Source of the DNA: Streptomyces sp. LBL
GTDB taxonomy: Bacteria; Actinomycetota; Actinomycetes; Streptomycetales; Streptomycetaceae
DNA length: 64,000 nt
Reading direction: 5' to 3'
Assembly (NCBI RefSeq): GCF_029893585.1
Contig: NZ_JARXYX010000008.1
Location: 186,001 to 250,000, forward strand
Both the position numbers and the translations under genes were made by a program. Under the pieces are notes generated by a model that saw nothing but the letters and a program-made list of their open reading frames with translations, was not told the DNA's origin and did no database searches. This document shows positions 27,495-35,605 of the stretch, piece by piece (the first letter of the stretch is position 1; every line of letters begins with the position of its first letter).

Positions 27495-27803
27495 ATGTCA
27501 TTGCCAGTGGGTAGCCGTTGGACCATCAAGCGAGGGTCCGTAGGGACCGAGACCATCGAGATTGTCGATAGTCAAGGCGAGAGCTTCACTGCGAAATACG
27601 TCAGCACCACAGACCGAAGCAAGTTCTCGGGTGAAGTGTGTGTTCGACAACAAGAAGTCATCAGCATCAAGCAAAACAACGTCGGGCCAAAGTACGTCGC
27701 ATTCCATAGTGGGCTGCGAGAAGCTTCAGATGGCGGTCGCTACACGGGGACCTGGTACGACGTGGCAGGGAACAAGGGCGACTTCAGCCTGGTCAAGCAG
27801 TAG
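27495..27803 (+). CDS. Small orphan beta-rich protein, 102 residues
   Basis: Unrecognised protein: MSLPVGSRWTIKRGSVGTET, IEIVDSQGESFTAKYV, EVCVRQQEVISIKQNN and GRYTGTWYDVAGNKGDFSLV. The alternating polar/hydrophobic strands and the GxYTGTWYDVAGNxGDF end suggest a small beta-barrel. ATG at 27495 follows AAGGGAG with ideal spacing. Like the gene at 26916 it has relaxed GC bias and may be of foreign origin. Function unknown. Confidence 0.65.
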   Translation: MSLPVGSRWTIKRGSVGTETIEIVDSQGESFTAKYVSTTDRSKFSGEVCVRQQEVISIKQNNVGPKYVAFHSGLREASDGGRYTGTWYDVAGNKGDFSLVKQ

Positions 27804-27814
27804 CACGCACAACG

Positions 27815-28190
27815 GCTCTTGTTCCTCTCACTGCGACACGTCCGGCACTGCCGGAACCCTCGGGGGTCCCAGGTACGTGTTCAGCGGCGTGTACTCGTGA
27901 CCGTGTCGGCAGTGGGTCCTGCGGGCGCGTGCCCTGTCCGCATCCCGGCCTCGAAGAGCTTCCTCCCTCGTCACGGCTTCCAGGTGACGCGGGTTGCGGC
28001 ATCGAGTGTGGTTCGATCCCCGTGGCTCGGCGTGACTCATCTGAAAGTCTTCCGGGATCTCCCCAACCAGCAGCTTGAACACCACACGGTGAACACGTTC
28101 TGTCTTCCCCTGGCAGGCGACGGTGCGGTAGCCGGACGAGCCCTCCCCCTGACGGCTGGTCGGGCAGCCAGTGGATCAGCTCGGCGGACT
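27815..28190 (-). pseudogene. HNH endonuclease, multiply frameshifted
   Basis: An HNH nuclease of the phage/mobile type can be rebuilt from pieces in different minus frames. About 28190-28095 gives HWLPDQPS, then after a shift SSGYRTVACQGKTERVHR. About 28085-27850 gives VFKLLVGEIPEDFQ, RCRNPRHLEAVTREEALRG and RARRTHCRHGHEYTPLNTY. A last shift gives DPRGFRQCRTCRSER near 27830. These match the usual order GYxR...HRVxYELLVGxIPEG...HLCxNxxCxNPxHLEAVT...HCxxGHxYxxxNT...CRxCR. At least three frameshifts and a damaged first histidine motif (MSHAEP) mark it as dead. Confidence 0.65.
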
Positions 28191-28208
28191 CTCCGGTAAC
28201 GTCAGAAT

Positions 28209-29894
28209 ATGAGTCATCCCCATCCTGAACTGAAAGCCGCCCCTCCCCTGCCTGAAGGAGGGCTGAGGGTCACCGCCCTGGGCGGTCTGGGTGAGATCGG
28301 CCGCAACATGACCGTCTTCGAGCATGCCGGCAAGCTGCTCATCGTCGACTGCGGCGTGCTGTTCCCCGAAGAGACCCAGCCCGGCGTGGACGTGATCCTG
28401 CCGGACTTCACCTCGATCCGTGATCGCCTGGACGACATCGTGGCGGTGGTCCTCACCCACGGCCACGAGGACCACATCGGTGCCGTGCCGTATCTGCTGC
28501 GAGAGCGCTCCGACATCCCTGTCGTGGGCTCGAAGCTCACACTGGCGTTCCTGGAGGCCAAGCTCAAAGAGCACGGAATCCGGCCGCGCACAGTGCGGGT
28601 ACGTGAGGGCGACCGGCGCGCCTTCGGCCCCTTCGACTGCGAATTCGTGGCGGTCAACCACTCCATCCCCGACAGCCTCGCGGTCGCGATCCGCACCAGG
28701 GCCGGGCTGGTGCTGCACACTGGCGACTTCAAGATGGACCAGTTCCCGCTGGACGACCGCATCACCGACCTGCGCGCCTTCGCCCGCCTCGGCGAGGAAG
28801 GCGTCGATCTCTTCCTCACCGACTCCACCAACGCCGAGGTCCCTGGCTTCACCACCTCCGAGCGCGACCTGAACCCGGCGATCGAGCAGGTGATGCGTAC
28901 CGCCCCGCGCCGGGTGATCGTCTCCAGTTTCGCCAGCCATGTGCACCGCATCCAGCAGGTCCTGGACGCCGCGCACCAGCACGGCCGCAAGGTCGCCTTC
29001 GTGGGCCGCTCCATGGTTCGCAACATGGGCATCGCCCGCGACCTCGGATACCTGAAGGTTCCCAGCGGCCTGGTCGTGAGTACCAAGGAACTGGAGAAAC
29101 TGGCGGACCACAAGATCACCCTGGTGTGCACCGGATCCCAGGGCGAGCCGATGGCGGCTCTGTCCCGGATGGCCACTCGCGACCACGTGATCCGCATCGG
29201 CAAGGGCGACACCGTCCTGCTCGCCAGCTCGCTGATCCCCGGCAACGAGAACGCCATCTACCGGGTGATCAACGGGCTGACCCGGTGGGGTGCCCATGTC
29301 GTCCACAAGGGCAACGCCAAGGTGCACGTCTCCGGGCACGCGAGCGCAGGTGAACTCGTGTACTGCTACAACATCGTCAAGCCCCGCAATGTCATGCCCG
29401 TACACGGCGAATGGCGGCACCTGCGGGCCAACGCCGACCTGGCCATCCGTACGGGGGTCGACCCCGAGCGGGTGGTCATCGCCGAGGACGGCGTCGTCGT
29501 CGACCTCGTGGACGGGCGTGCGTCGATCACCGGCAAGGTGCCCGCGGGCAACGTCTATGTGGACGGCATGGAGGTCGGCGGCGCCACCGAGGCGTCCCTG
29601 AAGGATCGCGTCACCCTCGCGGAGGAAGGCGTGGTCACCGTGGTGGCGATCGTCGATGCCGACACGGGCTCCCTTGCCGAGGCTCCCGACTTCCTGGCCC
29701 GCGGGTTCGTCCACGACGACACCACCTTCGAACCGGTCATCCCTGTCATCGAGAAGACTCTGGCGACCGCGGCCCAGGAGGGCGTCGGCGACGCACGCCA
29801 GCTGGAACAGCTCATCGCGCGCGCCGTGGCGAACTGGGCCTTCCGCACCCACCGCCGCAGGCCCCTCATCATCCCCGTCATCATCGACGCCTGA
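28209..29894 (+). CDS. rnj: Ribonuclease J
   Basis: A 561-residue RNase J of normal length: metallo-beta-lactamase fold with LTHGHEDHIGAVPYLL (about 81-96), HTGDFKMDQ, the beta-CASP domain (VASFASHVHR-like: VIVSSFASHVHRIQQVLDAA, FVGRSMVRNMGIA, CTGSQGEPMAALSRMA), VSGHASAGEL and MPVHGEWRHLRANADLA, and a C-terminal domain ending RRPLIIPVIIDA. It combines endo- and 5'-3' exonuclease activity in RNA decay and processing. The genomic setting beside an orphan rpoA and small accessory genes, and not beside dapA as is usual for the housekeeping gene in Streptomyces, suggests a second copy; this is inference. ATG at 28209 has no clear ribosome site and may be leaderless. Confidence 0.93.
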   Translation: MSHPHPELKAAPPLPEGGLRVTALGGLGEIGRNMTVFEHAGKLLIVDCGVLFPEETQPGVDVILPDFTSIRDRLDDIVAVVLTHGHEDHIGAVPYLLRERSDIPVVGSKLTLAFLEAKLKEHGIRPRTVRVREGDRRAFGPFDCEFVAVNHSIPDSLAVAIRTRAGLVLHTGDFKMDQFPLDDRITDLRAFARLGEEGVDLFLTDSTNAEVPGFTTSERDLNPAIEQVMRTAPRRVIVSSFASHVHRIQQVLDAAHQHGRKVAFVGRSMVRNMGIARDLGYLKVPSGLVVSTKELEKLADHKITLVCTGSQGEPMAALSRMATRDHVIRIGKGDTVLLASSLIPGNENAIYRVINGLTRWGAHVVHKGNAKVHVSGHASAGELVYCYNIVKPRNVMPVHGEWRHLRANADLAIRTGVDPERVVIAEDGVVVDLVDGRASITGKVPAGNVYVDGMEVGGATEASLKDRVTLAEEGVVTVVAIVDADTGSLAEAPDFLARGFVHDDTTFEPVIPVIEKTLATAAQEGVGDARQLEQLIARAVANWAFRTHRRRPLIIPVIIDA

Positions 29895-30147
29895 CCGGCC
29901 GGGCTCCGGCTTCACCATCCCCGGTGCGACCTCGGTCAGGAGCCCGTCTCGAAGGACGAAGTACGAGGTCAGGCCATCGGGGACGAGCATCGAAGCTCAT
30001 CCCGTGAGGCGGTCGAGGTTGCGGTGGCCGTGCACCACGAAGAAGTACGGCGCGGCCATCGGAGACCGTATCGCCGGTATCGCCCGTACCCTTCGTGGTG
30101 ACTACGGCGTCACATAGCGGGCGCCAAACCTCTGGAGGCAACACCCC

Positions 30148-31167
30148 GTGCTGATTGCTCAGCGTCCATCCCTGACCGAAGAGGTCGTCGACGAGTTCCG
30201 CTCCCGGTTCGTGATCGAGCCGCTGGAGCCGGGCTTCGGCTACACCCTCGGTAACTCCCTGCGTCGTACGCTCCTCTCCTCGATCCCGGGTGCGGCGGTC
30301 ACGTCCATCCGCATCGACGGCGTTCTGCACGAGTTCACCACCGTGCCGGGCGTCAAGGAGGACGTCACCGACCTGATCCTCAACATCAAGCAGCTGGTCG
30401 TCTCCTCGGAGCAGGACGAGCCGGTCGTGATGTACCTGCGCAAGCAGGGCCCGGGTCTGGTCACCGCCGCCGACATCGCGCCCCCGGCCGGTGTCGAGGT
30501 GCACAACCCCGACCTCGTCCTCGCCACGCTCAACGGCAAGGGCAAACTGGAGATGGAGCTCACGGTCGAGCGTGGCCGTGGTTACGTCTCCGCCGTGCAG
30601 AACAAGCAGGTGGGCCAGGAGATCGGTCGTATCCCGGTCGACTCCATCTACTCGCCGGTTCTCAAGGTCACGTACAAGGTCGAGGCCACCCGTGTCGAGC
30701 AGCGCACCGACTTCGACAAGCTGATCGTCGACGTCGAGACCAAGCAGGCCATGCGTCCGCGTGACGCCATGGCGTCGGCCGGTAAGACCCTGGTCGAGCT
30801 GTTCGGTCTGGCTCGTGAGCTGAACATCGACGCCGAGGGCATCGACATGGGCCCGTCCCCGACGGACACCGCGCTGGCCGCCGACCTGGTACTGCCGATC
30901 GAGGATCTCGACCTCACCGTTCGGTCGTACAACTGTCTGAAGCGCGAGGGCGTCCACTCGGTGGGTGAGCTCGTGGCCCGCTCCGAGGCCGACCTCCTCG
31001 ACATTCGCAACTTCGGTGCGAAGTCGATCGACGAGGTCAAGGCGAAGCTGGCCGGCATGGGCCTGGGCCTCAAGGACAGCCCGCCCGGATTCGACCCGAC
31101 GACTGTCGCCGCCTTCGACGCGGACGGCGACGCGGATGCCGGTTTTGTGGAGACCGAGCAGTACTGA
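30148..31167 (+). CDS. rpoA: RNA polymerase alpha subunit, outside ribosomal context
   Basis: A full-length 339-residue alpha subunit: [20 protein letters not shown], the assembly motif [23 protein letters not shown] to about 230, a linker ([13 protein letters not shown]) and an intact alpha-CTD (about 245-315) with [20 protein letters not shown] and [15 protein letters not shown]. The GTG start follows TGGAGG. The normal rpoA lies between rpsD/rpsK and rplQ; none of these flank this gene, so it is probably a duplicate. Compared from memory with canonical Streptomyces RpoA, the NTD looks almost identical while the linker, CTD and acidic tail carry conservative changes ([18 protein letters not shown]). 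It could assemble into polymerase and alter CTD-promoter or activator contacts. Confidence 0.95.
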   Translation: MLIAQRPSLTEEVVDEFRSRFVIEPLEPGFGYTLGNSLRRTLLSSIPGAAVTSIRIDGVLHEFTTVPGVKEDVTDLILNIKQLVVSSEQDEPVVMYLRKQGPGLVTAADIAPPAGVEVHNPDLVLATLNGKGKLEMELTVERGRGYVSAVQNKQVGQEIGRIPVDSIYSPVLKVTYKVEATRVEQRTDFDKLIVDVETKQAMRPRDAMASAGKTLVELFGLARELNIDAEGIDMGPSPTDTALAADLVLPIEDLDLTVRSYNCLKREGVHSVGELVARSEADLLDIRNFGAKSIDEVKAKLAGMGLGLKDSPPGFDPTTVAAFDADGDADAGFVETEQY

Positions 31168-31200
31168 ACACCGCGCTGGGCCGGTCATGTAGACACTTCG

Positions 31201-31240
31201 CGTACAGGGACAGAAGAACTTCCACACTGGTCCCTGTACG
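31201..31240. terminator. Perfect 11-bp inverted repeat after rpoA
   Basis: CGTACAGGGAC and GTCCCTGTACG, 18 nt apart, beginning 34 bp after the rpoA stop. It could be the terminator of the rpoA transcript. The long loop and lack of a T-run leave open a protein-binding site. Confidence 0.5.
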
Positions 31241-31318
31241 CCAAGCGCCTCCGCGCAGGAGCCGGCCGCCACGCTCGGCTCGGCTCCTGCCGCGGTCGCA
31301 CGCCCTCAGCGCAACGAC

Positions 31319-31360
31319 ACCGAGCCCAGTGCACCGAGCCCAGTGCACCGGGCCCAGTGC
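31319..31360. repeat. Three tandem 14-bp units
   Basis: Unit accgagcccagtgc, three copies (the third has ggg for gag), directly adjacent. Non-coding by all signs. Role unknown; may be replication slippage. Confidence 0.7.
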
Positions 31361-31843
31361 GCCTGACGGTGGTGCGCCTCGTTCCGCACCCGAACCGTCC
31401 GGGTGATCCGGCTACGCGCCGACGCCACCGACACCGGCTACGGCCTCGCCGCGGTCACCACCGGCCTCCCCCTGGTCACCACCGGCCTCACCACCCCGTC
31501 GCGCGGCTGATCGCCCGCTGCGCGCGCGGCAGGCGATCGAGGTGACCTTCTCCGGAGGCCCTGCGCCGCGGCGAGGGCCCGCCCCGGCGCAAGCCCCGCG
31601 GCGGTCCGCCCCCCCCCCTGCGGTCCGCCCGGGATCGGCCAAGCCGGGAATCGCACCCGGACCGGAGAATCGCACCCGCACCGCCGTCGAGCGCACCACC
31701 GTGCCCTCCGGCCGGTGCTTCACCAGGTTGGGCCACGCCACGGTCGGGACCTTGGACGGAGCAGTGCCAGGGCCTCCTGGCGTTTTCGCTTCTAATCTTG
31801 GAACAGCACAGCGACGCTCGGTTCCGACTCAGACAGGCAGGAC
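31361..31843. other. Non-coding stretch before the PAS-PP2C gene
   Basis: No supported gene. It contains a C-rich run near 31611-31619 and, on the minus strand near 31636-31672, two copies of GGGTGCGATTC. One sits in a short GC stem that looks like a tRNA T-arm, but no D-arm, anticodon arm or acceptor can be built. The right end must hold the promoter of the gene at 31844. Confidence 0.4.
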
Positions 31844-33073
31844 ATGAGGAAACCGCAGATCGACTACGCCGCGGTCTTCCGGGCCCTTCCCGGCATGGTG
31901 GCGCTGCTCACCCCCGACCTGGTGTACGCCGACGCCAACGACGACTTCGTACGGCTGTCCGGGCGCACCCGCGAGCAGTTGCTGGGCCGCTACATCTTCG
32001 ACGTCTTCCCCGAGAACCCGAACGACCCGGCCGCGGCCGGTATGCGGGAGACCGAGGCGTCGATGCTCCGTACGGTGGCCACCGGCGAGCGCGACACGAT
32101 GGCGCTGCTGCGTTACGACATCGAGGATCCCCAGCGGCCCGGCGTGTGGCAGGAGCACTACTGGAGCCCGGTGAACGCGCCCGTCCTCGGTTCCGACGGG
32201 CGGGTGGCGCTGGTCGCGCACCGGGTGGAGGAGGTCACCGAACTCATCCGCGCCTTCGGCGGGCCGGGCGGCGACAGCCGGTCCCGGGTGCTGGAGGCCG
32301 AGCTGTACACCCGCGCACGGGAACTGCAGGAGGTCAACGAACGTCTGCGCCGGGCGCACGCCCGCGAACGCGAGGTCGCCCTGGCCCTGCAGGCGGCGAT
32401 GCTGCCCGCGCCGGGCCCGTCGGGGCAGCACGCGGCAGCCGTGCGGTACCGGCCCGCCGTCGGCGCGCTGAACGTGTGCGGCGACTGGTACGACCTGGCC
32501 GACCTGCCCGGCGGGAATCTCGCGGTCGCCGTCGGCGACGTCGTCGGACACGGTCTCGCCGCCGCCGGCGTCATGGGGCAGCTGCGCAGCGCGCTGAGCG
32601 CGGCCTGCCGCGTCGCCGACGGCCCCGCCCAGGCCCTGGAGGCCCTCGGCCTGTACGCCCGCTCCGTCGACGGCGCCGAATCGACCACCGCCGTGACGAC
32701 CTTCATCGACCGGGACGACCACAGCGTCACCTACAGCAGCGCCGGCCACCCTCCCCCGGCCCTGCTGCACCCCGACGGCACCGTCACCTTCCTCGACCAG
32801 GCCACCGACCCCCCGCTCGCGGCCCGCCCCGAACACCTCCCCCGCCCCCAGGCCCGCACGCCCTACGCCGAGGGTTCCACCCTCGTCCTGTACACCGACG
32901 GCCTGATCGAACGCCGTACCGAGGACATCGACACCGGCCTGGGCCGTCTCGCCGACTCCCTCACCCGGCACCGGCAGTCCGACCCCGAGACCCTGGCCGA
33001 CGCCCTCCTGGCCGATCTTCTTCCCGCCACCGGCAACAGCGACGACACCGTCCTGATCGCCGTCCGGCTCTGA
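31844..33073 (+). CDS. PAS + SpoIIE-type PP2C serine phosphatase
   Basis: 409 residues, soluble. A PAS domain (about 8-135: ALPGMVALLTPDLVYADAND, EQLLGRYIFDVFPENP) is joined by a coiled linker (AELYTRARELQEVNERLRRA) to a SpoIIE/RsbU PP2C domain (about 180-409) with ALQAAMLPAPGPSGQ, VCGDWYDLADLPGG, GDVVGHGLAAAGVMGQLR, SSAGHPPPALLHPDG, LYTDGLIERR and NSDDTVLIAVRL. All metal-binding aspartates are visible. Family role: signal-dependent dephosphorylation of STAS antagonists in sigma-factor partner switching. ATG at 31844 has AGGCAGGA upstream. No kinase or antagonist gene is adjacent. Confidence 0.9.
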   Translation: MRKPQIDYAAVFRALPGMVALLTPDLVYADANDDFVRLSGRTREQLLGRYIFDVFPENPNDPAAAGMRETEASMLRTVATGERDTMALLRYDIEDPQRPGVWQEHYWSPVNAPVLGSDGRVALVAHRVEEVTELIRAFGGPGGDSRSRVLEAELYTRARELQEVNERLRRAHAREREVALALQAAMLPAPGPSGQHAAAVRYRPAVGALNVCGDWYDLADLPGGNLAVAVGDVVGHGLAAAGVMGQLRSALSAACRVADGPAQALEALGLYARSVDGAESTTAVTTFIDRDDHSVTYSSAGHPPPALLHPDGTVTFLDQATDPPLAARPEHLPRPQARTPYAEGSTLVLYTDGLIERRTEDIDTGLGRLADSLTRHRQSDPETLADALLADLLPATGNSDDTVLIAVRL

Positions 33074-33271
33074 CCCGGTCCTCAGCCGACAGCCGGGTCG
33101 ATCCTCGGCCACGAGTCCGTCGGCGAAGTGAGGGAAGCGGTGCTACTCGGCCGTGACGACGGCGTCCACCGGTTCGCACCCCGGTGCCTTCGCGGTCAGG
33201 AGGATCTCGCCTGCGCATGTGGGGCGCAGTACCGCCGGCGCGCGTCCGTCGTCCCTGAGTGCGCCCGGTGC

Positions 33272-35605
33272 TCACAGGCCGGTCAGTGCGCCGACCGGGT
33301 CCAGGTCAGGGGTGCCGCGGGGCCACCAGTCGTCGTGGGCGGGCTCGGACTCGTAGGCGTACCAGAGGCCGTCGCGGCCGAGGCGGAGCTGGACGTGGCC
33401 GCGGGGGTGGGTGAGATGGTTGTGCCAGGGCCGGAAGGCGGGGAGGTCGGCGGCGAGAAGGAGGGGGCGGGCACGGTCGAAGCGGCCGGCCGGTGGGTCC
33501 CAGGGCTCCTCCAGGACGCTCAGTCCTTCCAGGCCGCCCTGTCTCCAGGCGGCGACCGCACGCGCCAGGTCGCCCGGGGCTCGGCCGGTGGCGGAGGTGA
33601 GTGAGGAGTAGAGGGCGCGGGTACCGGCGGTGAGGCCCGAACCGGGGCGGGCCGCGGCGAGCCGTACCGCGTCCTGCCACAGGGTCAGTTCGCCGACCGG
33701 GTCACGGCCGGTGGCCAGCAGGGCGTGGGCGCGGGTCGCCGCGTCGGTCGCCAGCTGGTCCAGGGCGAAGGGGTCCGGGCCACCCGCGGTCGCGGGGTAC
33801 ACCGGGGGCTGTTCCGGATGCCGGGGCGTCGGCAACGGTGCAGGGAGGGGCGGGAGTTGGCGGGGCTTGAGGGCATCCGTGGCCCGTACGCCGGGCAGGG
33901 GTGCCGGGCCCCGTTCCTGGGCGGCGCGGGCCGCGCGGGCGGCACTGAGTCGGGACAGGGCGCCGAGCAACTCGTGTTCGCCGCGACCGCGCAGCAGGAG
34001 CAGGACGAACGGGTCGGCGTCCAGCAGACGTGCGGTCTGGTAGCAGAGGGCGGCGGCGTGCTTGCAGGGGTGGCCGGAGTCGGGACAGCTGCACCGGGGG
34101 TCGAGGTCGCCCGGACCCGGCAGCAACGGCACGCCGGAGTCGGCCAGCGTGTGGGGCATCTCCCGGTCGAGCAACGCGGCGATGTCAGCGGGCCGTTCGG
34201 CTGCGCTGTGCAGGAAGCGGTCCCAGTCGGCGTCGTCGAGCGTGCGCAGCCGGACCTGGACACGGTACGGCCGGGGGCGGCTCCCCTGCACATAGGCGAG
34301 GACGAGACCCGGCGTCACGGTGATGGCGTCCACGTGTCCCTGCTCCGCATACCCACGACCACGCACGAGCCGCTGGGTGTCCAGCGTGCCCTCCTCCAAC
34401 GCGGCGACCCAGGCGTTCCCCCACCAGGTCTCGGCGAACCCGCCCCCGCCGGACGGCAGGGCCGGGAACGCGGGGAAGGTACGGCGGAGCTCACCGTCAC
34501 GTGCGGGGGCGGCCATGGAGCGGGGGTGGCGGGGTGGAGCGGGCGTGGAGGGTGCGGTGCCGTGGGGCCAGGGCGGTGGAGTTGGGGTGACCGGCGGGAG
34601 GGTCGCGGACGGGAATCCGGGGCCGACGTGTGCTGGAGGGGGCAGCGGGGAGCCGGGATCTGCGGGCGCCGAAGACGACAGCCGGGAACCAGGATCAGCA
34701 GACACCGAAGACGACAGCCGGGAACCAGGATCAGCAGGCACCGAAGACGACAGCCGGGAACCGGGATCAGCAGGCGCCGAAGACGACAGCGGGGAGCCCA
34801 GATCGGCCGCCACCGGGGGTGAGAGCCGCGAGCCAGGGCCGGCGGGCGCCGAAGGAGGCAGCCGGAAGTCGAGGTCGGCGGGCGCCGAGCCCGAGGTCGA
34901 CGGGCGGGTGGCCGTACGCGCCGTTGACAGGGCTGAGGCGGGCCTGGTGTCGGCGGCGCCGACGTCCTCCGGGGTCGTCGCAGGAGTCGGCGTTCCGGTG
35001 AGGGGGCCGGGACCCTCGTGCCGCTCACCGTGCTCGTCGCCGGGGTCCCCCTCCGGCGTGACCGCCATGTCAGGCATCCGGAAGGCGTCGGCCACGTCGG
35101 CCAACAGCGCCCGCAGGTCACGCGCCCGCACAGACGCGTCCGGACGGACCGCCGCCGGGCCGCGCTCCCGGCTCGTGGCGGCGGTTCGCCCGGGTCGCCG
35201 AAGGGCCTCACCCCGAGGTGCACCACCGCCCTCGGGCGGCATGGCGTCGCCGTGAGCCTGGCGGGCCTCGCTGCGCGCCGCACGCAACGCCTCGCGCGCG
35301 ACATCCGCGGGGCGCGCTTCCTGGCGCCGGGACCTTTCGCCCTCACTTTCAAGAGCCTCGGGAGCCTCGGCGCGGGACTTCGCGGCATCTTCGGTACGGT
35401 CCGTCGCGGCACCTCCGGGACGGGCCGGCGCGTCGTCGCCGGTGCCTTTCGCCCTGGGCTGGTCCTCGGCCCGTCCGAACGGCGCCCTCAGCCCGTCGGC
35501 GTCCGTCGTCTTCTCCCGGTCGGCTTTCTCCCGGTCCGCTTTCTCGCGCGCCTCCCGCGCCTCCCGCAGGGCCCGGCGGGCCGCGTCGGCGGGGCGGGCC
35601 GTCAT
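33272..35605 (-). CDS. SWIM zinc-finger protein, partner of SNF2 helicase
   Basis: 777 residues. The N-terminal ~170 are highly charged (KADREKADREK repeats). Residues about 250-400 are a low-complexity linker containing a tandem 12-residue repeat. The conserved part begins near RRTFPAFPA and contains AETWWGNAWVAALEEGTLDT, ITVTPGLVLAYVQGSRPRPY and the SWIM finger CSCPDSGHPCKHAAALCY (CxC-n-CxH). SWIM proteins of this type are encoded with RapA/SNF2-like ATPases and are thought to bind nucleic acid or protein for them. ATG at 35605 overlaps the helicase stop (ATGA) and has GGAGGAC upstream, so the two are translationally coupled. Confidence 0.9.
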   Translation of the reverse strand: MTARPADAARRALREAREAREKADREKADREKTTDADGLRAPFGRAEDQPRAKGTGDDAPARPGGAATDRTEDAAKSRAEAPEALESEGERSRRQEARPADVAREALRAARSEARQAHGDAMPPEGGGAPRGEALRRPGRTAATSRERGPAAVRPDASVRARDLRALLADVADAFRMPDMAVTPEGDPGDEHGERHEGPGPLTGTPTPATTPEDVGAADTRPASALSTARTATRPSTSGSAPADLDFRLPPSAPAGPGSRLSPPVAADLGSPLSSSAPADPGSRLSSSVPADPGSRLSSSVSADPGSRLSSSAPADPGSPLPPPAHVGPGFPSATLPPVTPTPPPWPHGTAPSTPAPPRHPRSMAAPARDGELRRTFPAFPALPSGGGGFAETWWGNAWVAALEEGTLDTQRLVRGRGYAEQGHVDAITVTPGLVLAYVQGSRPRPYRVQVRLRTLDDADWDRFLHSAAERPADIAALLDREMPHTLADSGVPLLPGPGDLDPRCSCPDSGHPCKHAAALCYQTARLLDADPFVLLLLRGRGEHELLGALSRLSAARAARAAQERGPAPLPGVRATDALKPRQLPPLPAPLPTPRHPEQPPVYPATAGGPDPFALDQLATDAATRAHALLATGRDPVGELTLWQDAVRLAAARPGSGLTAGTRALYSSLTSATGRAPGDLARAVAAWRQGGLEGLSVLEEPWDPPAGRFDRARPLLLAADLPAFRPWHNHLTHPRGHVQLRLGRDGLWYAYESEPAHDDWWPRGTPDLDPVGALTGL
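34660..34860. repeat. 36-bp tandem repeat inside the SWIM gene
   Basis: About five in-frame copies of a 36-bp unit (12 residues, SSS-x-P/S-ADPGSRL) with a degenerate edge on each side. The central copies differ by only one or two bases, pointing to recent slippage. It lengthens the disordered linker of the SWIM protein, so copy number probably varies between strains. Confidence 0.85.

Noticed and set aside
30148-31167. Treating this rpoA as the ordinary housekeeping locus
   Set aside because: None of the normal ribosomal-protein neighbours is present on either side; however, uniqueness cannot be tested within the window.
31630-31680. tRNA-like T-arm on the minus strand
   Set aside because: Only the T-arm-like GC stem with a TGCGATT loop is visible; no D-arm, anticodon arm or acceptor pairing can be drawn.
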